DNA of 64,000 nt. Origin: Wansuia hejianensis. Lineage in GTDB: Bacteria; Bacillota; Clostridia; Lachnospirales; Lachnospiraceae. Below, piece by piece: positions 50,827 through 59,556 of this stretch. The stretch covers positions 1,129,501-1,193,500 of the forward strand of contig NZ_CP060635.1 in the NCBI RefSeq assembly GCF_014337215.1, read 5' to 3'. A program made the translations under genes and the position numbers. Position 1 is the stretch's first letter, and each line of letters begins with the position of its first letter. The notes beneath the pieces were generated by a model that was given only the letters and a program-made list of their open reading frames with translations, ran no database searches and was not told the DNA's origin.

Positions 50827-52101
50827 TCACATCAGAGGGTATACCACCGGTATCATCACGATACATACGAGATAGCTGAGGATACTGACCGGAAGCCCAT
50901 ACCAGATATAATCTTTAAACCGATAACCCGATGACATTGCCATCCCCAAAAATCCGTTGGACAACGGCGTAGCGAACCCTATGGAAGCCCCGAAAACAAC
51001 CCCCATGGTATAGGGCACCGGATTTAGTCCCATTCCAGATATGACTGACAATACAATCGGAAGCATAATGATAACCGTAGTGACATCCGCGATGAAAATA
51101 CTCACTGCCATTGCGGCCAAGGTGACTAGAGCCAGCAGAATCCAGGGGTCAAGAAAGCCCCTCAGCAGCCGTTTCAAAGCGCCGGCCGCCAATTCATTCG
51201 CGCCGCTGGCCGTCAAAGCGGCTGTAATTCCCATGCTTCCGGCCATCCAGAACAATGTATTCCAGCTCATCTGTCGGAATGCTTCCTTTTGAGTAATCAC
51301 ACCCGTCAGGATACACAGCATCCCTCCCAGGACAGCCGCGCTTCCAACGGAACAAACTCTGCTTACTGACAGTCCCACCACAAGGCTGAGTATGGCAACC
51401 GTCTTCCAAAAGTCTGCTTTTTTAAAAAGCTTCTGTCCAGGTTCTCCGGCCTGCCGCTCTATTTCCTCCTCCGGACGTCCGCCCCATATTCTCCGCCCCA
51501 GGGGATATCCGATAAATGCCATGTACAGCAAACCTGCAAGAAGCACCGGAATGCCAATCAGGGTTGTGGAAAAAAATCCCAGACTTATGCCCTCCGCTTC
51601 CGCCAGATAGCCAGAGGCGAAAATCTGTGGCGCCGCTCCCACCACTGTGCAGGTCCCGCCCATGATCGTACCGATGATCACAGGCATAGAAAGATTACGC
51701 AGGCGGGTGGATGAATTTCCCGATGCAACCCCCATACAGATTGTCAGCATCATAGCACTGACAATGGTACTGTTCATGAATGCCGAGAAAGCGGCTGCAA
51801 TCAATGCCAATCCCACTATCATGAGTCTCTCATTGCCCCTTGCAAGCCTGGCCACTGTCTTCCCGACAAATTCCGCAGCGCCGGACGCCTGCACGGCCGC
51901 TCCGATGATGCCCATACCGAAAATAATCAGTACCAGATCGTTGCTCAGCCCGCCTGCAACGGTTTCCACATCACAGACGCCAAAGATCACCATAGCCACA
52001 CAGCCACAGATTACCGTAGCCGCGCTTGGTACAAATTCCAATATTAAAAACACAATGACTACTGCCAGGATAATGAGAGCCACAACCGCTTTATCCATCA
52101 C
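50827..52101 (-). CDS. SLC13-type anion permease
   Basis: A 424-residue polytopic membrane protein (about 11 hydrophobic helices) of the ion transporter superfamily containing SLC13/DASS, CitMHS and ArsB. NSTIVSAMMLTICMG and the C-terminal GASIGFATPLSNGF segment are hairpin/helix motifs of this fold. A charged cytoplasmic loop (GGRPEEEIERQAGEPGQK) splits the two halves. It would import a di- or tricarboxylate, sulfate or aromatic acid with sodium. It starts 8 bases after the URO-D-like gene, so both products probably serve one substrate. Confidence 0.8.
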   Translation of the reverse strand: MMDKAVVALIILAVVIVFLILEFVPSAATVICGCVAMVIFGVCDVETVAGGLSNDLVLIIFGMGIIGAAVQASGAAEFVGKTVARLARGNERLMIVGLALIAAAFSAFMNSTIVSAMMLTICMGVASGNSSTRLRNLSMPVIIGTIMGGTCTVVGAAPQIFASGYLAEAEGISLGFFSTTLIGIPVLLAGLLYMAFIGYPLGRRIWGGRPEEEIERQAGEPGQKLFKKADFWKTVAILSLVVGLSVSRVCSVGSAAVLGGMLCILTGVITQKEAFRQMSWNTLFWMAGSMGITAALTASGANELAAGALKRLLRGFLDPWILLALVTLAAMAVSIFIADVTTVIIMLPIVLSVISGMGLNPVPYTMGVVFGASIGFATPLSNGFLGMAMSSGYRFKDYIWYGLPVSILSYLVCIVMIPVVYPLM

Positions 52102-52109
52102 CTACTCCT

Positions 52110-53120
52110 TTAATGTGTTTTATAAAAATTTCTTCCATACTGTTCATATTCATCAGCTACCCAGCGTTTTGCGTTCTGTACATCTGTGTCTTCAGGATCT
52201 CCATAGACGCTGGCCCAGAATACGAATCCTCCATCCGGAGCATAAGTATTAATGCACTTTCTCACCTCTTCACGGATCAACTCTTCCGAAGCATCAGGCC
52301 TTCCCACAACCCCCTGGGAATCCCAACAACCATTCAGCACCAGCCGCCTTCCGTATTTTTTCTTGATCGCCATGAGATTATTCACGACCTGAGCCGGCTC
52401 CCACACCCTCACACCGAAGTCGAACCAGTCCTCAATCATATCCTCACACCTTCCGCAATTATGCATCGTGACAGGTATATTCTGTTCATTGGCAGTTTTC
52501 AGCTCCCGCACATACCAGGGTTTGATCATCTCCCGAAACATGCTGACCGAAATAAACGGATTTCTGGCTGTCGCTGTATCGTCCCAACAATACATCAGGT
52601 CTGGATGGTAGAATTCTACCATCTTTTCCGATACCTGCGTGTAAAAATCAGAGAGATATTCCAGTAGTGCCATACACTCCTCCGGCTCTTCATACATCGC
52701 GCACAACCCCTCTTCGAATCCCATGAAATTCATCAGGTTCTGGAAATATCCCATATGTACTTGCCCCAGCACGGCAGTTTTTTCTCTGTCAATATTGGAC
52801 AGATCCTTCTTAGCCATTGCCTCCCAGTCGACCCCAGACAGGTCCGGGGCTTTAATGACCTCCCGCCATCGGCGGATGTCCTTCAATATAAACTGGTTCG
52901 GTTTTGGCAGCGCCATCCAGCCTGTCTCCCTCGTAGTTACATATTCCACTCCCCATACATCAAACCCTCCTTCAAAGGTCCGTTTCTCTTTCAATATGGA
53001 TGGAGTGAGCACGGTTGTTGCCGGGGGCCTCCCTCCCGGCCCGGGCACTCTGTGCCTCGGAATCCATTCCGGAATCTCTCCGTTTACCGCCATCATATAG
53101 TTTTCTTTCTCAGTTAACAT
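52110..53120 (-). CDS. URO-D superfamily protein, methyltransferase-like (second member)
   Basis: A 336-residue URO-D-fold protein, only distantly similar to the one at 2143. It carries His220-Asn-Cys222 (TMHNCGRC) and a later cysteine in VLNGCWDS (Cys265), the H-x-C...C arrangement of zinc-dependent MtaA/CmuA-type methyltransferases. The HxC region and FVFWASVYGDPEDTD end are intact. It lies between the DcuC-type and SLC13-type transporters in one run of genes. No corrinoid protein is encoded in the window, so it either uses one encoded elsewhere or does different chemistry. Confidence 0.78.
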   Translation of the reverse strand: MLTEKENYMMAVNGEIPEWIPRHRVPGPGGRPPATTVLTPSILKEKRTFEGGFDVWGVEYVTTRETGWMALPKPNQFILKDIRRWREVIKAPDLSGVDWEAMAKKDLSNIDREKTAVLGQVHMGYFQNLMNFMGFEEGLCAMYEEPEECMALLEYLSDFYTQVSEKMVEFYHPDLMYCWDDTATARNPFISVSMFREMIKPWYVRELKTANEQNIPVTMHNCGRCEDMIEDWFDFGVRVWEPAQVVNNLMAIKKKYGRRLVLNGCWDSQGVVGRPDASEELIREEVRKCINTYAPDGGFVFWASVYGDPEDTDVQNAKRWVADEYEQYGRNFYKTH

Positions 53121-53194
53121 CCTTTATACCTCTTTTCTTTCTTCTATTCCATTCAGGATCGCAGGAGCTTACGAACCTCTATTTAGCTACTTTC

Positions 53195-54556
53195 CTAGAT
53201 GACTGTCACACTGATAATAATTACTGTAAGAAGTCCTCCCAGAAGGGGTACCGCGTTTCTTTTAATTAACTGCAGAGCCGGTATATTCACATATTTTGAC
53301 GTAAATACATTGGCCGCTGATATCGGTGAAAAAGATCTTGAAAGACCACTGGCCAGCTCCAAAGGCAGCAGCACGCTCTGGTTTTCCAGTCCGCCTGCCT
53401 GAGCAATACTTTTAACGAAAGGTGAAAATGTCGTGGAACTGGGCACATTGCTGGCGATGCAGATCGTCATGATAATTGCCATTGCGCAGATCGCAAGAAT
53501 CATGATGATACCAGGCATCTGCATATGCACCAACCAGCCGGAGATCGTCTGAAACCCTCCGATCTTCTGAACTCCGCCCGCGAATACCGTGGCGGCGGCG
53601 ATCAGTGTAATCATGTCACAAAAACAGTTCCCCATCCCCTTAAACATCTCTTTTGTCCCGTCTAGAGCCGGCTTCACACTCCGGTGGCGGATAAATTCAC
53701 AGATCAGCGTCACGAAAAGGGACATGACCGATGCCCCAAAGGCAGTCACGACCACATTTCCTAATACTGCTTTACTGCAGATAATCATGATGATCAGGGG
53801 CAGCATCGGAAGCACGCAGTAAAATGCCGGAAGGCCTTTTACCTCTTCTTCCTTTACCTCCTCCGCGTCACTGCCCAGCACAAATTTATCCTTTTTATCT
53901 AAGACCTGGTTTACAATGAATGCCAGAACTGCAGTTACAGCCAAACCCGCGAAAAAGATACCCAGCTGATAATTGACGAACAACTCAGACTGATCCAGAT
54001 TTGTTTCCGACAGCTGAATCACCATAGCAGTAGTTGGGCAGGCGGGGCCCCAGTCAAAGGCGCTGGCCACCACACAGGTGGAAGCGGCAGCCACCTTGCT
54101 CATACCCGCTCCCAACAGCACTGGGTAAACTGTCACCATCAGAAGTGCAATCAGGCCGGTCTGGGATGGGATTGCCAGGCGCATGATGCCCCCCAGGATC
54201 ACCACGATCAGGATCAGGAAATACGGTGATTTTACCTTCCGAAACGGTCGGATTGCCTGCAGCGCCAGCAGCTTGGAGGCGCCGATATAATTCATATACG
54301 CTGCATACCCAACCACCGGCATTAGCACCAGCCCATGGGTCGTAAAAGTGCTCAGAAACTTGTCTTTCACAAACTCAAATACATCCACAAACCGATTTCC
54401 CGCGCTGGCGTCCCCCATCACGCTCTGTCCCGTGATCATGCTGTACAGCAGAAGCACTGCAATGCCTATGCCCATCAACGAGATAACGGGATAGTTTTTC
54501 TTCATGACAATCACTGCCAGAAGAACGATAACCGCAACCGTTAATAATACATCCAT
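53195..54556 (-). CDS. DcuC-type C4-dicarboxylate transporter
   Basis: A 453-residue membrane protein with about 12 hydrophobic helices, recognisable as DcuC-like by SAFDWGPACPTTAMVI and the C-terminal ASGLSRSFSPISAANVF segment. DcuC proteins exchange or export C4-dicarboxylates in anaerobes; relatives carry other organic acids. It is first gene of the run dcuC-uroD-slc13-nat and is divergent from a PucR-type regulator, which probably controls it. Confidence 0.82.
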   Translation of the reverse strand: MDVLLTVAVIVLLAVIVMKKNYPVISLMGIGIAVLLLYSMITGQSVMGDASAGNRFVDVFEFVKDKFLSTFTTHGLVLMPVVGYAAYMNYIGASKLLALQAIRPFRKVKSPYFLILIVVILGGIMRLAIPSQTGLIALLMVTVYPVLLGAGMSKVAAASTCVVASAFDWGPACPTTAMVIQLSETNLDQSELFVNYQLGIFFAGLAVTAVLAFIVNQVLDKKDKFVLGSDAEEVKEEEVKGLPAFYCVLPMLPLIIMIICSKAVLGNVVVTAFGASVMSLFVTLICEFIRHRSVKPALDGTKEMFKGMGNCFCDMITLIAAATVFAGGVQKIGGFQTISGWLVHMQMPGIIMILAICAMAIIMTICIASNVPSSTTFSPFVKSIAQAGGLENQSVLLPLELASGLSRSFSPISAANVFTSKYVNIPALQLIKRNAVPLLGGLLTVIIISVTVI

Positions 54557-54607
54557 AGATTCTACCTCTCTTTTCTCTACCTCATTTTTTTATCTTCCAA
54601 AGCCGGC

Positions 54608-54636
54608 TTGAAAAATCCATATTGTGATGTTATACT
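54608..54636 (+). promoter_or_regulatory. Promoter of the PucR-type regulator
   Basis: TTGAAA (54608-54613), 17 bases, TATACT (54631-54636), 53 bases before the start. Confidence 0.65.
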
Positions 54637-54689
54637 CTCTCTCAGAACAACCCGTAATGCAGCATTTATTGCCATGAGGAGCCCAAATA

Positions 54690-56168
54690 ATGTTATTAAG
54701 TATCTGCAATCTGTTTGACTGGTTGAGCAGGAAAGGATATAATGTCCGATCCGACATCCATACCGGGCCGCCCATATTAAGCGGCGTCCGCCTGCTGAAC
54801 AATTATTATCCGGAACAGGATCAGGACGATGTGGCCTTTATTGGCCCATCAGAGGATTTTATGAATTCTCCTTCACCAGGCACTATCGTCTGCTGCAAAA
54901 ATGATATTATCTATATCGACGAGATCGACACGGAACTGATCTTTAATGAATGTATCCGCGCCTTTGAATTTTTCAATCAATGGGAAATCGCTTTGCTGGA
55001 AGCTGTGATTCAGGACAGCAATTTAAACACCTTCATCACCCTGGGACATCAGGTTTTTCAGTCGCCCATGTTCATAAGCGGCGCTAACGGCCAGACCTAT
55101 GCCATCACTTCTCAGTATGACCCCAGCATCCATCCGATCTGGAAACAACGTCTGGAGAACGGGAATTTATCCTTTGACTTCATCAACCAGTACCATGAAG
55201 GCGATTATTTTCAGGAAATGTATTCAAGCACTTACCCCCAGATATCCGTCTCGCCGATCTGGGGAGGGGAAATATTATTTTCTAACCTGCGGACCAGGAA
55301 TGAACGGATAGGCTCCGTCATTATCTATGAATACGGCCACAAATTTCATCAGGGCGATGTCCATCTTCTTCATGTTTACGCAAAAATCATCGAGAAAGCG
55401 CTGGCCCTGCATCCTACTCAGTATTTCTCTCTGTCAGAGCTGGAGAATCTGGCGTTCCATCTGCTGGATGAAAAAGACACAAACTGGGAAACTGCCTACA
55501 ATACACTGCGCGCCTATCGCTGGAAATACGACCACCGCTTTCTGGTCATCTGCTCCAGTTCCCCTTCGGGCATTGATTCCGTAATTATCGGGCGCCTGCG
55601 TGATATCATCAAGAGTAAATATAATGGTATCTGTACCGTCCTGTATGACGGCAACCTTCTGGTTATCATTAATCTGAACCTGAGGAATGACTACCATACA
55701 GTCATATCAGATATGCAGACACTGACCAAAAACAAGTTGATCTTTGGTATCAGTTATCCTTTTTTGGATTTTGCCAACCTCAAACTTTATTACCAACAGG
55801 CACTGCTTTCCATGCAGACAGCCAAATCACAGAAGAAAACTCTCATGGACTTTGAAGAAATATTTTCCTCCGCCCTCCGTAAAAACCTGCCAACCAATTC
55901 AGGATTATCCGCCATGGTGCATCCTGATATCCTGCTGCTCTTGTCCATGGACAGAAAAAACTCTACTGATTATGCCACGACCTTGTATGTATATCTGCTC
56001 TGCGGATGCAATTCCAGAGAAACAGCCAGAATTCTGTCTATACACCGCAACACACTTTTGTATCGGATGGACAAAATCCGTACATTTTGCACATTATCCC
56101 TGGACAACTTGCAAAACAGACAAATTTTATTCATTTCTCTTGTATTTTCAGGCTTTTTCTTAAATTAA
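54690..56168 (+). CDS. PucR-family transcriptional regulator
   Basis: A 492-residue regulator ending in the PucR/CdaR-type helix-turn-helix (about 440-485: LYVYLLCGCNSRETARILSIHRNTLLYRMDKI is the region, with NTLLYR the hallmark). A degenerate GGDEF-like middle domain and an N-terminal sensory region precede it. The start at 54690 follows GAGGAGCC. Divergent from dcuC, it is the likely activator of the dcuC-uroD-slc13-nat genes in response to their substrate. Confidence 0.85.
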   Translation: MLLSICNLFDWLSRKGYNVRSDIHTGPPILSGVRLLNNYYPEQDQDDVAFIGPSEDFMNSPSPGTIVCCKNDIIYIDEIDTELIFNECIRAFEFFNQWEIALLEAVIQDSNLNTFITLGHQVFQSPMFISGANGQTYAITSQYDPSIHPIWKQRLENGNLSFDFINQYHEGDYFQEMYSSTYPQISVSPIWGGEILFSNLRTRNERIGSVIIYEYGHKFHQGDVHLLHVYAKIIEKALALHPTQYFSLSELENLAFHLLDEKDTNWETAYNTLRAYRWKYDHRFLVICSSSPSGIDSVIIGRLRDIIKSKYNGICTVLYDGNLLVIINLNLRNDYHTVISDMQTLTKNKLIFGISYPFLDFANLKLYYQQALLSMQTAKSQKKTLMDFEEIFSSALRKNLPTNSGLSAMVHPDILLLLSMDRKNSTDYATTLYVYLLCGCNSRETARILSIHRNTLLYRMDKIRTFCTLSLDNLQNRQILFISLVFSGFFLN

Positions 56169-56213
56169 AAACATTTTAGCACAATATTCTTATTCATACC
56201 ATGTAACAGATCA

Positions 56214-56268
56214 TAGAAATATGGCCGGCCCATTGTGCCATTTGGCACAGTGAGTCAGCCATATTTCT
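56214..56268 (+). terminator. Terminator-like hairpin after the PucR-type gene
   Basis: AGAAATATGGC (56214-56224) pairs with GCCATATTTCT (56258-56268), enclosing a second stem GTGCC-ATTT-GGCAC. Confidence 0.5.
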
Positions 56269-56308
56269 TATACTACAGGGCACACTTACAGGAACTGAGG
56301 CATAACAG

Positions 56309-56332
56309 AAAAAAGCTCCGCTTAGGGGAGCT
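56309..56332 (-). terminator. Minus-strand terminator
   Basis: On the minus strand AGCTCC-CCTAAGC-GGAGCT runs into TTTTTT. It could end transcripts coming from the small HMA-domain gene. Confidence 0.5.
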
Positions 56333-56349
56333 CTTGCAGGAGGCTGACT

Positions 56350-56539
56350 ATGACTGGCAAATTTGCTGAAAACCATCGTTATTCCGGTCGGATTTGTGGG
56401 CACTATACTCTATCTCTTGGTTTTTTCTGTAATTGGCAAGCAGCTGGCAGACACCGCCGGCGAAAATATCTTCTGGCCCTGGATGATCTTTCTGTGGATC
56501 AGCGCGATTCCCTGTTATAATGCTCTGTTTAAATGCTGA
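56350..56539 (+). pseudogene. DUF2975 membrane protein fragment
   Basis: ATG 56350 follows GCAGGAGG at good spacing, but a frameshift near codon 5 is needed to enter the conserved frame at 56363. That frame reads LLKTIVIPVGFVGTILYLLV then FWPWMIFLWISAIPCY, matching the N-terminal two helices of DUF2975 proteins, which are normally two to three times longer. It stops at TGA 56537. It is therefore frameshifted and truncated. The usual helix-turn-helix partner gene is absent. Confidence 0.55.
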
Positions 56540-56704
56540 GGAATCAGCACATCCATCCGTCAGGATCACTCCTTCAGCATAAAAAACTCTGAAAGGTTAA
56601 GAATGCTCTCTCTTCTCGCACCGTTTGACAATATATCTTTTTTTCCGGCAACGTAATTTTTCTATTGCTGGATCTCAGTCACCCGATAGGGATACTCGCT
56701 TCGC

Positions 56705-56962
56705 TTATTTATGCCTGACAGAGAAAAGCCCCCTTTTCTCATAGGGTTCCCGTTTGACTGCTATTACTTCATAACCTGTCTTTTCGACGGCCTCTTTCAG
56801 CCTCTGGTCGTCAATCTCATCTTCTGTGATAATGACTGTCTGCCCTTTGGCATGAGAGGAACTTACCTTTTTCACCGGAAACTCTCTTCTCATCACATCA
56901 TTTATATGGGCTTCACACATCCCGCACTGCATTCCATCTATCTGTATCGTGATCTTTATCAT
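56705..56962 (-). CDS. Small heavy-metal-associated (HMA) domain protein
   Basis: An 85-residue protein with the CopZ-like ferredoxin fold and metal-binding motif GMQCGMC (Cys13 and Cys16). The strand pattern (IKITIQIDGM..., VSSSHAKGQTVIITE, GYEVIAV) fits a complete HMA domain, plus a short basic tail. It probably binds Cu(I) or another soft metal as a chaperone. No copper ATPase is next to it. It has its own consensus promoter and a GGAGGAAG site. Confidence 0.82.
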   Translation of the reverse strand: MIKITIQIDGMQCGMCEAHINDVMRREFPVKKVSSSHAKGQTVIITEDEIDDQRLKEAVEKTGYEVIAVKREPYEKRGLFSVRHK

Positions 56963-57061
56963 AAGACTTCCTCCTTCGGGTTCAATTCAGTTAGATAGTG
57001 TATTCTTTTAATTCGTTCTCGTGATATCTCCCTTCGGTTTGTATTAACTAACCTAGATTTA

Positions 57062-57090
57062 ATTTTACACCTTAAGTTTCTGTCCGTCAA
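57062..57090 (-). promoter_or_regulatory. Promoter of the HMA-domain gene
   Basis: Minus-strand TTGACG (57085-57090), 17 bases, TAAAAT (57062-57067). Confidence 0.6.
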
Positions 57091-57195
57091 GATGCTCTCA
57101 TCTGTTGCAGTCTTCATCCGTAACCTCACCTCACTGATAAACTTCGCCACTGCTGCTAGTCTTCCGGCCAGCTATTGCTGACCGGTGTCTGCGTA

Positions 57196-57552
57196 TCATA
57201 TATCCTCAAAGTAGAAATAATTGGTCTCGATGACGCTGATGCTCGTATATGGATTACGCAATGCCTGCTTAACATCCAGGATCACCCTCCGCATAGAATC
57301 ATAATATTCTACCGCGTTGCTGCAGTATACCGGATTTCTTATTGAAGTAACTCTGACCCCCATCATCATACCTTTACACCCCTCGTATTCACTGCAGATA
57401 ATATCCGTATTTTCAATTACGGCGTTCATGTACATTTTGCTCCGCTTATATTCACAATCGGCTGCCTCTTTCCAGAGAGCAATGACTATGTCCTTATTAA
57501 ACAGTTCCCCGTGCATGCTATAGAAATTTATAATATATTGTTCTGTCATCAT
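57196..57552 (-). CDS. Hypothetical protein, 118 residues
   Basis: I do not recognise this protein. It is acidic with scattered cysteines (CEYKRSK, CSEYEGCKG) and a predicted mixed helix/strand content, with no signal peptide or membrane helix. The start codon choice (57552 or 57549) is uncertain because no good ribosome site is visible. It lies between an HMA gene and an integrase fragment in a region of debris, so it may be a remnant of an integrated element. Confidence 0.45.
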   Translation of the reverse strand: MMTEQYIINFYSMHGELFNKDIVIALWKEAADCEYKRSKMYMNAVIENTDIICSEYEGCKGMMMGVRVTSIRNPVYCSNAVEYYDSMRRVILDVKQALRNPYTSISVIETNYFYFEDI

Positions 57553-57583
57553 GGCAGGCCTTTTCTTTTACAATATGCACTAA

Positions 57584-57739
57584 ATTTTCATAAGTGAACA
57601 GCTAAGGCATGCCCATGCTTCGCTGCCTTTTATACAAGAGTTTGCACTATATAAAATCGGCCGTAGGTTGGGACACTTCAAAAGCAATGTTACAAGAAAA
57701 ATATATGCTCACGTCATAAAAACTCGTAGATCAAGATGA
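57584..57739 (+). pseudogene. C-terminal fragment of a tyrosine recombinase (integrase)
   Basis: An open frame without a start codon reads EQLRHAHASLPFIQEF, then GRRLGHFKSNV and RKIYAHVIK. These match the catalytic C-terminal boxes of phage-type integrases: the R-H-x-x-x-S box, the R-L-G-H box and the tyrosine nucleophile in IYAHV. The frame ends early at TGA 57737, and a similar tail continues in another frame. It lies about 150 bp from the 3' end of tRNA-Leu, the usual att site for such elements, so it marks a decayed integration. Confidence 0.7.
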
Positions 57740-57811
57740 CGCTCGGCTGGATCAGGCGCATATTCTATATTTCATAGGAAAAAAGTGCAGGATCTCTCGT
57801 GTGCCCCTCAA

Positions 57812-57850
57812 ACGAAAAAAGCCCCAAAGCCCGCATAAATACAGGGCTTT
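57812..57850 (-). terminator. Terminator of tRNA-Leu
   Basis: Minus-strand AAAGCCC...GGGCTTT stem (57844-57850 with 57826-57832), followed by GGGGCTTTTTTC. Confidence 0.75.
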
Positions 57851-57885
57851 TGAGACCTCTCGCATTCCGTATTATCATTTCGTCC

Positions 57886-57969
57886 TGCGGAAGATGGGAC
57901 TTGAACCCACACGGCACGAATGCCACAAGATCCTTAGTCTTGCTCGTCTGCCAGTTCCGACACTTCCGC
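57886..57969 (-). tRNA. tRNA-Leu (anticodon AAG)
   Basis: An 84-base cloverleaf: acceptor GCGGAAG/CTTCCGC with discriminator A, D-arm with GGCAG, anticodon stem CAAGA/TCTTG with loop CTAAGGA (anticodon AAG at 57933-57935), the long variable arm expected of class II tRNA-Leu, and T-loop GGTTCAAGTCCC. The CCA end is not encoded. A34 would normally be edited to inosine, which is rare for leucine tRNAs in bacteria. Confidence 0.9.
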
Positions 57970-58080
57970 ATTTTTCAGCCATCCGGTTTTTACTCCGGAC
58001 GACAAAATTTATTATAGCATTTCTCACGATTTCCGTCAACATATTTTCTGAGTTTTTTTCATTTCCGCCTGGAGCAGGGC

Positions 58081-58109
58081 TTGTTTTTTCTTTTGCTCCG
58101 CTTTATAAT
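58081..58109 (+). promoter_or_regulatory. Promoter of the D-2-hydroxyacid dehydrogenase gene
   Basis: TTGTTT (58081-58086), 17 bases, perfect TATAAT (58104-58109), 57 bases before the start. Confidence 0.6.
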
Positions 58110-58166
58110 TGTGGTGTTGCAGGCTTTGTCCTGTTTATTCACATTTTAGTACAGGAGGCATTCATA

Positions 58167-59147
58167 ATGAAATTAGCAGTTTACAGCTGCCGCACTGATG
58201 AGCGTCCGCTGTTTGAAAAATACGCGGCGCAATATCAAATCAGGCTTGCTCTGACCTCGGAAGCACCTTCCCTGGAAAACGCTTCCCTGACGGAAGGCTG
58301 CCAGGCAGTCTGTGTCATCACAACTGCCGTTCCGCCGGAAATCATAGATATCTGGCACAGTTACGGCGTTAAAGTAATCTCTACCCGGACTGTCGGCTAT
58401 GAACATGTAGATTACAAGTACGCGGCCAGCCTGGGAATCGCCGTATCCAACGTGAGCTATACTCCCCACACCGTGGCAGAATACACCGTCATGGCCATAC
58501 TCATGGTTATTCGCCGGATGAAAACGATCTTAATCCGCTATATCGGGCAGGATTATTCTCTGGACAATATCCGCGGAAGAGAGCTGTGCCATATGACAGT
58601 CGGCGTCGTAGGTACCGGGCGAATCGGAGAGGCGGTCGTAGAAAATCTCAGCGGTTTTGGCTGTAAAATCCTCGCCAATAATCTGGTTGAAAAAGAATCT
58701 GTAAAAAAACTTGCGACTTATACAGATATGGACACCATCTGGAATGAATGTGACCTGATTACCTTCCACGTTCCGGCAACTGCGGATACCTGGCACATGG
58801 TCAATGCAGATACCCTCAGCCGCATGAAGGACGGGGTCATCCTGATCAATATGGCACGCGGCTCCCTCATTGATACCACTGCTCTGATTGAAGCACTGGA
58901 AAATCACAAGGTAGCCGCTGCAGCACTCGACGTTCTGGAAGACGAAAGCCATATTTATTATAAAGATTTCAAGTATACCCCCGTAGCCCATCATGAAATG
59001 GCAATATTAAATTCCATGCCGAATGTTCTGCTGACTCCTCACACTGCCTTTTTTACCGACGAGGCCGTCAGTGACATGATCGAATATTCAATGACCAGCT
59101 GTCTGGCCACCGTACGCGGAGACAAAAACCCTTTTCAGATCAACTGA
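58167..59147 (+). CDS. D-2-hydroxyacid dehydrogenase (D-lactate dehydrogenase-like)
   Basis: NAD-dependent reduction of a 2-oxoacid, most likely pyruvate to D-lactate. The 326 residues contain VGVVGTGRIGEAVV (nucleotide fold), ARGSLIDT (substrate arginine), ALDVLEDE (glutamate) and LLTPHTAFFTDEA (catalytic histidine). The acidic residue that usually ends the second beta strand and selects NAD is replaced in ILANN, so cofactor preference is open. The start at 58167 follows CAGGAGGCATTCATA; the open frame extends upstream across the tRNA but is not translated. VanH and D-hydroxyisocaproate dehydrogenase are close alternatives. Confidence 0.88.
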   Translation: MKLAVYSCRTDERPLFEKYAAQYQIRLALTSEAPSLENASLTEGCQAVCVITTAVPPEIIDIWHSYGVKVISTRTVGYEHVDYKYAASLGIAVSNVSYTPHTVAEYTVMAILMVIRRMKTILIRYIGQDYSLDNIRGRELCHMTVGVVGTGRIGEAVVENLSGFGCKILANNLVEKESVKKLATYTDMDTIWNECDLITFHVPATADTWHMVNADTLSRMKDGVILINMARGSLIDTTALIEALENHKVAAAALDVLEDESHIYYKDFKYTPVAHHEMAILNSMPNVLLTPHTAFFTDEAVSDMIEYSMTSCLATVRGDKNPFQIN

Positions 59148-59470
59148 TCAAAGCGGACCTTTTCAAATGCTTCTTTGAGAAGAGTTTCATCGGCAGTCAG
59201 GCGAATGCCTGTACTGCCATAATTATCGATTTCTATTTCGAAGATGACGTCACCTACCTGTGTCCAGCCATAGAGTTCTGCAAGCTGAGTCGTCTGGCTG
59301 CTTCCATAATCATATGTATTTTTCAGCCAATAGATCTTCATACCGTTGACCGTCATTTCTTTGACCTGGCCCGGCACTATGTTAAAGTATTCGTTATACG
59401 CTTCCATCCAGCTGCAATCACTCCTGTCTCTGGCTCTCTCTTCCCTCAGAATAAATTGTATAATTCCCAT
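59135..59470 (-). pseudogene. 111-residue fragment of an unknown protein
   Basis: I do not recognise this sequence. Its second half (IYWLKNTYDYGSSQ, VGDVIFEIEIDNYGS) looks like an extracytoplasmic beta-rich domain. No ribosome site precedes ATG 59470, and the frame is open back to the aminotransferase stop at 59557. It overlaps the end of the convergent dehydrogenase gene by 13 bases. It may be the C-terminal remnant of a larger gene, or a short unknown protein. Confidence 0.35.
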
Positions 59471-59556
59471 CCGCGTCTGGTATCGGCTCCCCCATTTCGT
59501 ATTTTGCTATAAAAGCCCCGGATGACAGCTGTGGATGCACCAAAGATTCTGTATGT

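Noticed and set aside
56348..56569. Minus-strand frame of 73 codons
   Set aside because: It is antisense to the DUF2975 fragment, which has recognisable homology and a ribosome site.
57801..58166. N-terminal extension of the D-2-hydroxyacid dehydrogenase frame
   Set aside because: The extension runs antisense through tRNA-Leu, whereas ATG 58167 has a strong ribosome site and a promoter lies between.
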